Source: Mxb001 sp049317345
GTDB lineage: Bacteria > Actinomycetota > Actinomycetes > S36-B12
Length of the DNA stretch: 16,115 bases
Direction: 5' to 3'
NCBI GenBank assembly: GCA_049317345.1
Contig: JBMOIL010000046.1
Coordinates: 1-16,115, forward strand
The translations under genes were made by a program, and so were the position numbers. This document shows positions 8,049-14,643 of this stretch, one piece after another. Numbering within the stretch: the stretch's first letter is position 1; each line of letters starts with the position of its first letter. Below the pieces are notes generated by a model, which was not told the origin of the DNA, ran no database searches, and saw nothing but the letters and a program-made list of their open reading frames with translations.

Positions 8049-8851
8049 GGTGTCCCGCCGCGCCGCCGCAAGACGAGCATGAGGTTCCAGGTGACGATCT
8101 CCCGCAGGAAGGGGACATCGACGACCCAGGCCATCGACCGAGGTAGGTAGCGCGGCTCAACCGAGACGATGTCGACCTCGCTGGCCCGCCTCGCCCAGGC
8201 CAGACCGGCAGACGCGGTAATCGGGAAGAGGCTTTCGCCGTACACGTTCTTGGGGGCGTGACCCATCACACGCTCATAGCGGCGGGCCGCGCGACGTCCA
8301 CCGAGGAGATGCCACGGTGCCGTCTCGTGGCCGCCCCAGGGTCCGAACCACAGGGTGTACGAAAGGACGACGAGTCCGCCCGGCTGCACGACGCGCACCA
8401 TTTCATCCGCCATGTTCCAGGGGTCACGCACGTGCTCAAGCACATTCGACGAGTAGGCAATGTCAAAGGAGCCATCGCGGAAGGGCAGTGCGGTGCCACT
8501 GGCCTGGACGGTGCGCGGCGCCGGCGCTCGACCGTGTAGCCGCATCTCCCCCGCATCTGCATCCACGGCGACATACGTCGCTCCACGCGCCCCGAAAGCA
8601 TCCGCGAAGAACCCGGGGCCGCCCCCCACGTCGAGGAGCCGCGCTCCGGCAAGCGACTGGAAGCTGTCCACGTGAGCTGCCGAGTCCGCAGCCAGGTCCC
8701 CATAGAAGCGATCAGGATCCGTCTGCTCCACGAGGAACGACCGGAAAAGGCTGACGGATCGGCCCCACGTGGCAGAGAAGGCGCGCGCGCGAGAGACGCC
8801 GGGGGCCCCTGACGGGCCTCCCTGATCCCCGGCGGGCCAGACGGCGGACAC
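8045..8851 (-). CDS. class I SAM-dependent methyltransferase (Rv0224c-like)
   Basis: 268-residue Rossmann-fold methyltransferase. Motif I is LDVGGGPG (73-80), the acidic end of beta-2 is VDADA (96-100), and the post-motif SSNVLEHVRDPW (134-145) is of the methyltransferase type 11 form. It is soluble, although hydrophobic stretches late in the protein could touch a membrane. It resembles M. tuberculosis Rv0224c from FRSFLVEQTDPDRFY onward, including GGLVVLSYT and GPWGGHE. The GTG at 8851 is the only usable start before the conserved region. It lacks a Shine-Dalgarno sequence but sits 6 nt after TAACGT, so the mRNA may be leaderless. The first ~19 residues are Gly/Pro-rich and not conserved in the relative I remember. 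The gene overlaps the aftD-like start by 4 bp and is divergent from the GT4 gene. The methyl acceptor is unknown; a glycan or glycolipid of the same pathway is my inference. Confidence 0.92.
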   Translation of the reverse strand: MSAVWPAGDQGGPSGAPGVSRARAFSATWGRSVSLFRSFLVEQTDPDRFYGDLAADSAAHVDSFQSLAGARLLDVGGGPGFFADAFGARGATYVAVDADAGEMRLHGRAPAPRTVQASGTALPFRDGSFDIAYSSNVLEHVRDPWNMADEMVRVVQPGGLVVLSYTLWFGPWGGHETAPWHLLGGRRAARRYERVMGHAPKNVYGESLFPITASAGLAWARRASEVDIVSVEPRYLPRSMAWVVDVPFLREIVTWNLMLVLRRRGGTP

Positions 8852-8857
8852 CCGGTG

Positions 8858-8863
8858 ACGTTA
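8858..8863 (-). promoter_or_regulatory. -10 element giving a leaderless methyltransferase mRNA
   Basis: The minus strand reads TAACGT (fits TANNNT), then 6 nt, then the GTG start at 8851. With the usual 6-7 nt from the -10 to the transcription start, the GTG would be the first codon of the mRNA. No Shine-Dalgarno sequence is placed to serve this start. No clear -35 is seen. Confidence 0.5.
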
Positions 8864-8902
8864 CCCCAGCGGGACGGGTGCACGCGCGAGTCGCGCAGCA
8901 CG

Positions 8903-8908
8903 TACCGT
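8903..8908 (+). promoter_or_regulatory. -10 element giving a leaderless GT4 mRNA
   Basis: TACCGT (fits TANNNT) is followed by exactly 6 nt and then the GTG at 8915. This is the mirror arrangement of the divergent methyltransferase promoter in the same 63-bp gap. It supports 8915 as the true GT4 start over the in-frame GTG at 8855. No clear -35 is seen. Confidence 0.5.
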
Positions 8909-8914
8909 GGCCCG

Positions 8915-10075
8915 GTGCACATCGTCGTCCTCAACTGGCGCGACACCGCCAACCCGGAGGGCGGTGGCTCTGAGGTCTACGTCGAGCAGCTCGCCCGTCG
9001 ATGGGTGCGCGATGGGCACCGCGTGACCCTTGTGTGCGCCGCCCACACTGCGGGACCGAGTCTCGAAGACCGCGACGGCATCCGCATCGTCCGGGTCGGC
9101 ACCAAGCTCAGCGTCTACTCCCGCGCGAGAAAGCTCCTGCGCCGCGGCGCCCTGGGGAAGGTGGACGTCGTCATCGACACTCAAAACGGCATCCCCTTCT
9201 TCGCTCGCTATGCGACGTCGATACCGACCGTCATGCTCGTCCACCACGTGCATCGTGAGCAGTGGCCCGTGGTCTACGACCCCGTGCGTGCGCGCGTGGG
9301 CTGGTTCGTCGAGTCGGTCGCCGCCCCGCGTGCGTTGCGTGGCACCGCGTACGTCGCTGTCTCGGAGGCCACCAAGAGCGAACTCATCCTCCAGGGTGTT
9401 GCAGCCGAGGACATCTCCGTCGTCCACAACGGCACCGAGGCACTGCCTGACAGTGGCGCCTCCCGCGATCCGTCACCGCGCATCCTGGTTCTCGGGCGGC
9501 TCGTGCCGCACAAGCGCGTGGAACACGTCATCGCTGCAGCAGCACGACTGCGCAGCCGCCACCCGGGCCTCACTGTCGCCGTCGTCGGCGATGGCTGGTG
9601 GGCCAAGAACCTGCACGAGGCTGCACGCAGTCACGGCGTCGCTGACATCGTGGAGTTCACCGGTCACGTGAGCGAGGACGAGAAGGCTCGCCAGGTCGAC
9701 CGGGCCTGGGTGCTCGCCCTGCCATCCCTCAAGGAGGGATGGGGGTTGGTCGTCATGGAGGCCGCTTCGCGCGCGGTGCCCGCCGTCGCCTACGCCGATG
9801 CTGGCGGCGTCACCGAGTCCATCGCTGACGGTGCCACCGGCGTTCTCGTGCGTGGGGAGGAAGCAGACTTCATCGACGCCCTAAATGCGCTTCTTTCTGA
9901 CACCGCGCGACGCCTGGCCATGGGGGTGCAGGCCCGAGAGAGATCAGCGCAATTCTCGTGGGAGTCTTCTGCGAAACGATTCGAGGAGCTGCTCATCGCA
10001 GCAGTGCACGCGAATGCGGAGGGGCAGGGGACTAGTTGGTCGTTCCGTACACGACGTAAGGCGCGTCGACCGTAG
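8915..10075 (+). CDS. GT4-family glycosyltransferase (Rv0225-like)
   Basis: 386-residue cytoplasmic, retaining GT-B glycosyltransferase. The start is taken as the GTG at 8915 because the protein then opens with the first beta strand (VHIVVLNWRD) and the glycine-rich loop GGGSEVYVEQL (about 16-26), as GT4 enzymes do. An upstream GTG at 8855 would add 20 unlike residues. The second domain begins near ILVLGRLVPHKRVEHVI (about 190-206). The nucleotide-sugar-binding EX7E motif is intact (Glu274 and Glu282, within KEGWGLVVMEA). The protein may prime or extend a lipid-linked glycan on the inner face of the membrane; the sugar donor is not predictable. It is divergent from the methyltransferase, as Rv0224c and Rv0225 are in M. 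tuberculosis. Its last 15 codons overlap, in antisense, the small DUF2613 gene. The basic tail RTRRKARRP may be an extension shaped by that overlap. Confidence 0.93.
   Translation: MHIVVLNWRDTANPEGGGSEVYVEQLARRWVRDGHRVTLVCAAHTAGPSLEDRDGIRIVRVGTKLSVYSRARKLLRRGALGKVDVVIDTQNGIPFFARYATSIPTVMLVHHVHREQWPVVYDPVRARVGWFVESVAAPRALRGTAYVAVSEATKSELILQGVAAEDISVVHNGTEALPDSGASRDPSPRILVLGRLVPHKRVEHVIAAAARLRSRHPGLTVAVVGDGWWAKNLHEAARSHGVADIVEFTGHVSEDEKARQVDRAWVLALPSLKEGWGLVVMEAASRAVPAVAYADAGGVTESIADGATGVLVRGEEADFIDALNALLSDTARRLAMGVQARERSAQFSWESSAKRFEELLIAAVHANAEGQGTSWSFRTRRKARRP
9722..9742 (+). repeat. perfect 9-bp hairpin inside the GT4 gene
   Basis: CCATCCCTC and GAGGGATGG flank an AAG loop, forming a perfect 9-bp stem. 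It lies within the coding sequence, directly over the codons for PSLKEGWG at the start of the EX7E catalytic motif. It may be a chance result of codon choice, or an mRNA structure affecting translation or transcription. Confidence 0.6.
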
Positions 10076-10175
10076 GCGGCACGGCGGTCTGCGACGACAC
10101 GATGCCGAAGGATGCCCCCGCAGCGACGACAGCACCGACGACTGCGGCGATGATGGGCCCGATCCACACAGACAT
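10032..10175 (-). CDS. DUF2613-family small membrane/secreted protein
   Basis: A 47-residue protein: MSVWIGPIIAAVVGAVVAAG, then a Ser/Thr/Pro stretch, ending VVYGTTN. One hydrophobic segment (about residues 5-25) would be a membrane anchor or uncleaved signal, leaving a ~20-residue exported tail. The Val-Gly-Ala-rich helix, the QT..P region and the C-terminal V-x-YG pattern match the actinobacterial DUF2613 family of putative small secreted proteins. In M. tuberculosis the member Rv0236A is, from memory, next to aftD (Rv0236c). The start is firm: AAGGAGG ends 5 nt before the ATG. The gene lies 18 bp after the GT-C-like gene on the same strand, so it is probably the last gene of that operon. 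Its last 14 codons and stop overlap the end of the convergent GT4 gene by 44 bp. The function is unknown; a small partner of an envelope glycosyltransferase is a reasonable guess. Confidence 0.85.
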   Translation of the reverse strand: MSVWIGPIIAAVVGAVVAAGASFGIVSSQTAVPPTVDAPYVVYGTTN

Positions 10176-10180
10176 GCCTG

Positions 10181-10187
10181 CCTCCTT
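10181..10187 (-). promoter_or_regulatory. strong ribosome binding site of the DUF2613 gene
   Basis: The minus strand reads AAGGAGG, a near-perfect Shine-Dalgarno sequence 5 nt before the ATG at 10175. It sits in the 18-bp gap after the GT-C-like stop codon. It is the best ribosome binding site in the window and is the main reason to accept this very short gene. Confidence 0.85.
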
Positions 10188-10193
10188 CGTTCG

Positions 10194-11912
10194 TCACGGT
10201 ACCAAAGGTCGGGCCCCCCGCGCCCGGACTCGCCGGATCAGGATCGCCCCCCATCCGGCGAGGAGCGCGCCCAGCACGGCGAGGTCGACCGCCGCCACCC
10301 CTCGCGTGTCCGGGTGGGAGGCGATCACGGAGCTAGCGGGAGCGGCGTACAGCGCCAGATCGGGGCCGTCATAGACCCGCTCCCACCCCGGGAGATCGGG
10401 AATCGGGCCCGGAGTGCCCTTGGCCACGAGGGCCCAGCCCACGCCCAGGGCCGGGAGCTCGCGCGCGACCGAATCCCCCGCCGCCAGCGCGCCCGTGATG
10501 GCCCGGGAGCGTGGATCGTCGCCCGTGACGACGACAAGGCCATCCGCCGTCTCAATGGCGAGATCGTCCGACACGACGGTGGTGCGCGGTAGCCAGCGGG
10601 GCGCGGGATCCAGCACGGTCCTGCCGGCGTTCCAGTCGAAGCGCCGGAACGCAGTCCAGGGGAAGGAGGCGATGTCCCCCGGCCTCTCGCTGGCGGCGAT
10701 TTCCGCTCGCACCACGGCCCAGTCGCTCGGATAGGCAACCGCCTGAAGTCGCCCTCCTGCGCCCCACAGCAGATCTGGCTGACATGCGAGGGGCAGCACG
10801 GCCAGGGCAACCAGCGCTACCGCGCGTGAGGCGTCATCTCGCACGCGCGCAAGCAGTCGGCCCGCACCCGCGCCCGCGGCGGCGGCGAGCAGGAGGATCC
10901 ACGGTGCGAGGAGTTTCTGCGCGTCCCGTGCGAGGCCGCCACCGGGCACAACGTCCACGAGGGCCGCCCACGCCCCGGGGACCATCGCAGAGGCGACAGC
11001 AGCCAGGAGTCCCGCGACGGCCACCAGGCCCCACCACCCGGCGACCCCTCTGCCCAGCGCACGCATGAGCGCCCCCGCACCCCATGCACCCAGGGCTAGC
11101 ACGAAAGCAGCGAAGACCCAGGTCAGCGGTGTGCCGCGCGAGAGCAGCACCGCTTCCGCATTCCAGATGCCGCCACCCGTGAGCGCGGCCACGAGTGCCC
11201 CTCCGGGCGCATCGGGGCGAAGACCGAATACGCCCGTGCCCGTCGGATCGGCACTGGCCACCGCTGGATGTAGGAGTGCGGGGAGCAGCCATGGCAACCA
11301 CGTCGCCACGACGCCTGCCGCAAGCATCAGTCGCTGGCGAACGGCGTACCGGGATCCGGGAAGGAGAACGGGGGGCACAGTTACTGCGGCTATGAGAAGA
11401 CTGCCGCTCGGCGTGAGGGATCCGGCGGCCACGAGGAGCAGCAGACGCAGGCCGTCCCAGGGATCGCCGCCGGCCCGCAACCGTCGTGCCACCACCAAAG
11501 CCCACGGCACCAGCGCATACGCGAGTAGGAATCCCCAATGCCCGATCACGAGTCGTTGGGCGACGAAGGGATTCGCGATGGCGACGGTCGCGGCCACAAC
11601 CCCTGCAGCGGTGCCGTTGAGCAGCCGAAGCATGCCGAGCCCCGCGATGAGGGGGATGCCGAGCAGCACGAGCTTCTCGACGATCATCCCGGGGATCAGC
11701 GTCTCGATGATCGCCACAATCGCGTCCTGGGGCACTGCGCGCGGAAGGCCGGAACCCACGCCGATCGATCCCGGAAGCAGGTCCTGTCGCGGGGTGAAGA
11801 CGAGGTCGTAGCTGAGGGCGAAGCCCGGCATGAGGGCGGGACCCGCCACCAGCACGGCCAGGAGGCCCACCCATAGGTACGCGAGCGTGCGCGTCACTCG
11901 CGGGGCGGCCAT
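10194..11912 (-). CDS. GT-C-like polytopic membrane protein (Rv0226c-like)
   Basis: 572-residue integral membrane protein with about 11-12 predicted helices (one near residues 10-30, a series from about 78 to 378, and one at about 538-559) and an extracytoplasmic domain at about 385-535. The first outer loop has an acidic motif (SYDLVFTPRQDLLPG, 34-48), as expected for the active-site loop of GT-C enzymes. A later loop has GLARDAQKLLAPW (326-338), which resembles LRNTHKFDLVVRLP in the AftD-like protein of this locus. I therefore think it is a second polyprenyl-phosphate-sugar-dependent glycosyltransferase or a close relative. It appears to correspond to M. tuberculosis Rv0226c (about 576 residues, a conserved transmembrane protein). 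The ATG start has no Shine-Dalgarno sequence and lies just downstream of a probable promoter, so it may be leaderless. It heads an operon with the DUF2613 gene. The donor and acceptor are unknown. Confidence 0.8.
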   Translation of the reverse strand: MAAPRVTRTLAYLWVGLLAVLVAGPALMPGFALSYDLVFTPRQDLLPGSIGVGSGLPRAVPQDAIVAIIETLIPGMIVEKLVLLGIPLIAGLGMLRLLNGTAAGVVAATVAIANPFVAQRLVIGHWGFLLAYALVPWALVVARRLRAGGDPWDGLRLLLLVAAGSLTPSGSLLIAAVTVPPVLLPGSRYAVRQRLMLAAGVVATWLPWLLPALLHPAVASADPTGTGVFGLRPDAPGGALVAALTGGGIWNAEAVLLSRGTPLTWVFAAFVLALGAWGAGALMRALGRGVAGWWGLVAVAGLLAAVASAMVPGAWAALVDVVPGGGLARDAQKLLAPWILLLAAAAGAGAGRLLARVRDDASRAVALVALAVLPLACQPDLLWGAGGRLQAVAYPSDWAVVRAEIAASERPGDIASFPWTAFRRFDWNAGRTVLDPAPRWLPRTTVVSDDLAIETADGLVVVTGDDPRSRAITGALAAGDSVARELPALGVGWALVAKGTPGPIPDLPGWERVYDGPDLALYAAPASSVIASHPDTRGVAAVDLAVLGALLAGWGAILIRRVRARGARPLVP

Positions 11913-11917
11913 GGGGG

Positions 11918-11926
11918 GTTATCGTG
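11918..11926. promoter_or_regulatory. overlapping divergent -10 elements, GT-C-like gene / flippase gene
   Basis: The 30-bp gap between the divergent starts at 11912 and 11943 is too short for two separate promoters. Plus strand TATCGT (11920-11925, fits TANNNT) would start transcription near 11932, about 10 nt before the flippase ATG. On the minus strand the same bases read CACGATAAC, offering CACGAT or GATAAC as a -10 placed 8 or 5 nt before the ATG at 11912. Neither gene has a Shine-Dalgarno sequence. Both promoters would share their -10 base pairs. Confidence 0.4.
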
Positions 11927-11942
11927 GCATGCGTGAGCGCCC

Positions 11943-13181
11943 ATGACTGAGCGGTCGTCACGTCGCGACTCGCTCGCGTCCCACACCGTCCTCGTCGCCG
12001 GGGCGCTGGGCATCGCACAGATCGCGGCCTACGCCGTGAGTGTGGTCGCCGCGCGCGCCCTCGGGCCGGACGGATTCGGCGTCCTCGCTGCGCTCCTGGG
12101 CATCCTGCTCATCGGCAGCGTGCTGGCCATGGGCATCCAGGCCGTCGCTGCGCGACGCCTCGTGCAGGTGGATGCAGCTTCCCGCGACGGCGCGGCACGG
12201 AGCATGCTGCGCGACGGCCTCATCGGAGGCGGTGCCGTCGCTCTCGCCACGCTTGCGATCAGTCCGTTGCTCATGTGGCTGCTTCGACTCGACGGCTGGG
12301 GTGCCCTGGTGCTCGCGGCTGCGACCTTGGTGCCCATCACCTGGGCCGGGGCACAGTACGGCGTTGCTCAGGGCCGTGAGTCCTATGGTCGTCTCGCCAC
12401 TGTCTACGCGGTCGTCGGCCTTGGTCGAGGCATCGGCGGAGTGGTCGGCGCCCTGGTGACCGGCACCCCGCTGGGGACAATGGCCGGCCTCGCCCTAGGC
12501 ACCGCGGCCGGCGCCATCATCGGGCGCATCGTCGTGGCACCCCTCTCTGCAGCACCACGGGAGCGGCTCGACGGCTTCTTCGGTGAGTCCGCGCACGCCA
12601 CGCACGCACTGCTCGCACTCTTCGTGCTCACCAACATCGATGTGCTTCTGGCTCGGGCTCTCCTCACCCCCGACGAGGCAGGCATCTACGGGGTGGGAGC
12701 GGTAATCGCCAAGGTGGCCTTCTGGCTGCCTCAGTTCGTCGGCGTAGTGGCCTTCCCGAGGTTTGCCGATGCCCGCCGCGGCAGAGCCACGGTCATCACA
12801 CTCCTTGCCGTGGCGACTATCGGCGCGCTGGTCGTGGCGGGCACCGCCCTTCTTCCCGGCTTGGTCGTGGCCTTCGTTGGCGGGGCAGCATATGTATCGC
12901 TCGTGCCGCTCGCCTGGCTCTTCGCAGCGATAGGCGCGACATTTGCCCTGGCGCAGGCACTGCTGCTCACCCGACTCGCCATCGATGACCGGCGTGCAGT
13001 GATTGCTGTCTGGGCCGCAGCCGCGATCCTGATCGCCCTCGCCACGCTCGTGCTGCCACACACGGTGGGAGGTCTCGCCGCCAGTGCCCTCATCGCCGGC
13101 CTCGTGCTCGCGGCCATCGGTGTCGGGGTCACCGTGCGCGAGCTGCGCAGAGACCCTTCGGGATCACCCGCTACTGCGTAG
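11943..13181 (+). CDS. Wzx-like polysaccharide/lipid-linked oligosaccharide flippase
   Basis: 412-residue, very hydrophobic protein with about 12 predicted helices, of the polysaccharide biosynthesis/MOP-superfamily flippase type. The opening helix followed by VVAARALGPDGFGVLAALLG (about 34-53) is the usual N-terminal pattern of Wzx-like exporters. A second-half block (DVLLARALLTPDEAGIYGVG) repeats the same pattern, as expected from the internal pseudo-repeat of these proteins. It probably moves a polyprenyl-linked sugar or oligosaccharide across the membrane. The ATG at 11943 is the only sensible start: an in-frame TGA lies at 11934-11936 and no nearby alternative exists downstream. There is no Shine-Dalgarno sequence. 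It is divergent from the GT-C-like gene and overlaps the lipoprotein hydrolase gene tail to tail by 11 bp. The cargo is unknown; a lipid-linked precursor of the glycan built by this locus is my inference. Confidence 0.88.
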   Translation: MTERSSRRDSLASHTVLVAGALGIAQIAAYAVSVVAARALGPDGFGVLAALLGILLIGSVLAMGIQAVAARRLVQVDAASRDGAARSMLRDGLIGGGAVALATLAISPLLMWLLRLDGWGALVLAAATLVPITWAGAQYGVAQGRESYGRLATVYAVVGLGRGIGGVVGALVTGTPLGTMAGLALGTAAGAIIGRIVVAPLSAAPRERLDGFFGESAHATHALLALFVLTNIDVLLARALLTPDEAGIYGVGAVIAKVAFWLPQFVGVVAFPRFADARRGRATVITLLAVATIGALVVAGTALLPGLVVAFVGGAAYVSLVPLAWLFAAIGATFALAQALLLTRLAIDDRRAVIAVWAAAAILIALATLVLPHTVGGLAASALIAGLVLAAIGVGVTVRELRRDPSGSPATA

Positions 13182-14619
13182 CCACCGCGTTTGCATTCGG
13201 CCAGGGACCCGGCGTGTAGTTGGCGCTATAGCCGCTCTCCGGACCCATGGCCTTCTCGATGGCTACCGGACCAGGATGTACGCCGTTGCGCACCCATCTG
13301 TCGAGAAGCTCGATGACCGCGATGCGCGACTGTGGCGTGAAGTTGCAGTGGCCTGCACCGTAGGGCGCTCCCGTCTCCTGCGAGTACTCCGGTGGAGGCA
13401 CGGTGTAGAGCTGCACGAGCCCCCCGAGGACGTTGCCTGCCTCCTGCTGGGCCTGGTAGCGATCCCTGAAGAACGTCTGGTTCTGGACGATGACGAGCGG
13501 ATCTGCCTTGGTGTGCATGGTGATGGTCGGCACCTTCACCGCGCCACTGGGGTTGCCACCCCTTTCGATCGCAGCAGCCTCAGCCGCCGGGTCCGCCTCG
13601 ACGCGGGGGCCGTTGTCCAGGATGGCGACGAAGCGATCCGCTGCGCCTTCGCCACCGATCGCGTCGATCGCGGTGCGCTCGGCATCGTCGAGGCGGCTCG
13701 CGTAGTCAGAGCCGACGTTGCCCACGACGCTGCCGCCGTAGCGCGTGTCGATCTCCTGGCGCCCCACGGTGCCGTAGGCCAGGGCCGTGAGCAGTGACTC
13801 GATCGTGCCGGAGACCGTGCTCACGATGCTCGTACCGTCATAGGTGTAGGTCTGGCTGGGAGCATCCACCATCGCCGCGATCGTGAGGATGCGTGCGATC
13901 GCGTCGGTATCCTGGTCACGCGCACTCTCGATGAGGAGCGACGCCGCACCCTCCCAACTCGCAAGTGCATCCTCGTAGCTCTCGTAGCCGGCGATCTCCA
14001 TCTCCGGGAACATCAGTTGCTGTACGCCGTAGGCGGTATCGAGCGAGAGACCGATGTTGGGCTCCAGGCCAGCCATCACGCCGCAGAGCGGAGCAGCGCC
14101 ATCGACCCAATCCGCGCTCTCGGCAAGCGTCTGCGTGATGAGTCCACCGAGCGAATCACCCCACACGTACACGCGCTTCGGAGTGCCGATCTGCTCGGTG
14201 AAGAGCGCGTAGATCTCCTCACCGGCGCGCACGCCGTCCTCGACCGCCCAGCCGTTGCTGGCATAGGAGGATCCCGCCAGTGCGAACCCGCGCTGCAGGA
14301 GCGCCTCGCCCAGGGACTTGTCTCCGGAGTCCCAGCCGGGCACGGGTGTGGCGGTTGTCACCACAGGGTTGAAGTTGGGCGGGAAGGGCTCCGCGGGGCG
14401 GTAACCGTGCGAGTAGAGGAGCAGCGTGCCATTCCACGTCTCAGGCATGAGGATCTCGTACGCCGCTCCATTGATCTCACCCACGCAGGCGGCGGTCTCG
14501 CAGCCGTTGAACGGCAGCGCGGAGGACTGGTCGCGAGTCTCGGGGATCGCGGCAGCGGAGGCGCAGCCCGCGAGGAGCAAGGCGGCGGCAGGAATGACAG
14601 CCAGGTGAAGTCGGCGCAT
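13171..14619 (-). CDS. alpha/beta-hydrolase lipoprotein
   Basis: 482-residue exported lipoprotein. The signal peptide MRRLHLAVIPAAALLLAGC ends in a clear lipobox, with Cys19 as the lipidation site. The rest is an alpha/beta-hydrolase fold: YSHGY (69-73) supplies the oxyanion region, GDSLGG (154-159) carries nucleophile Ser156, Asp373 (in HTKADPLV) is the likely acid, and His424 (in GAGHCNF) the likely base. About 180 residues lie between the nucleophile and the catalytic core's end, enough for a sizeable cap domain (about 185-355). Cysteines at 40, 45, 179 and 425 could form disulfides. Substrate not recognised; an extracellular esterase or lipase acting on envelope esters or environmental substrates is possible. 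The gene lies 37 bp after polA on the same strand. The ATG has no Shine-Dalgarno sequence but is 6 nt after a -10-like CACACT. Fold and export are sure, role is not. Confidence 0.85.
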   Translation of the reverse strand: MRRLHLAVIPAAALLLAGCASAAAIPETRDQSSALPFNGCETAACVGEINGAAYEILMPETWNGTLLLYSHGYRPAEPFPPNFNPVVTTATPVPGWDSGDKSLGEALLQRGFALAGSSYASNGWAVEDGVRAGEEIYALFTEQIGTPKRVYVWGDSLGGLITQTLAESADWVDGAAPLCGVMAGLEPNIGLSLDTAYGVQQLMFPEMEIAGYESYEDALASWEGAASLLIESARDQDTDAIARILTIAAMVDAPSQTYTYDGTSIVSTVSGTIESLLTALAYGTVGRQEIDTRYGGSVVGNVGSDYASRLDDAERTAIDAIGGEGAADRFVAILDNGPRVEADPAAEAAAIERGGNPSGAVKVPTITMHTKADPLVIVQNQTFFRDRYQAQQEAGNVLGGLVQLYTVPPPEYSQETGAPYGAGHCNFTPQSRIAVIELLDRWVRNGVHPGPVAIEKAMGPESGYSANYTPGPWPNANAVATQ

Positions 14620-14625
14620 CCGGGC

Positions 14626-14631
14626 AGTGTG
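14626..14631 (-). promoter_or_regulatory. possible -10 element giving a leaderless hydrolase mRNA
   Basis: The minus strand reads CACACT, one mismatch from TANNNT, followed by exactly 6 nt and the ATG at 14619. No Shine-Dalgarno sequence is present. The spacing is the same as at the methyltransferase and GT4 genes. Read-through from polA is the alternative. Confidence 0.3.
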
Positions 14632-14643
14632 CCACGGTGGAAG

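Noticed and set aside
6499..8160. Long open frame on the minus strand, about 550 codons
   Set aside because: It is an out-of-phase shadow of aftD and the end of the methyltransferase gene; the translation is Arg/Gly-rich without family motifs.
8781..8792. Alternating GC run (possible Z-DNA) in the methyltransferase 5' end
   Set aside because: It is short and explained by Arg/Ala codons in a high-GC genome.
8855..8914. Longer GT4 product starting at the GTG at 8855
   Set aside because: It would add 20 residues unlike the family before the first beta strand, and the -10 hexamer at 8903-8908 would then lie inside the gene.
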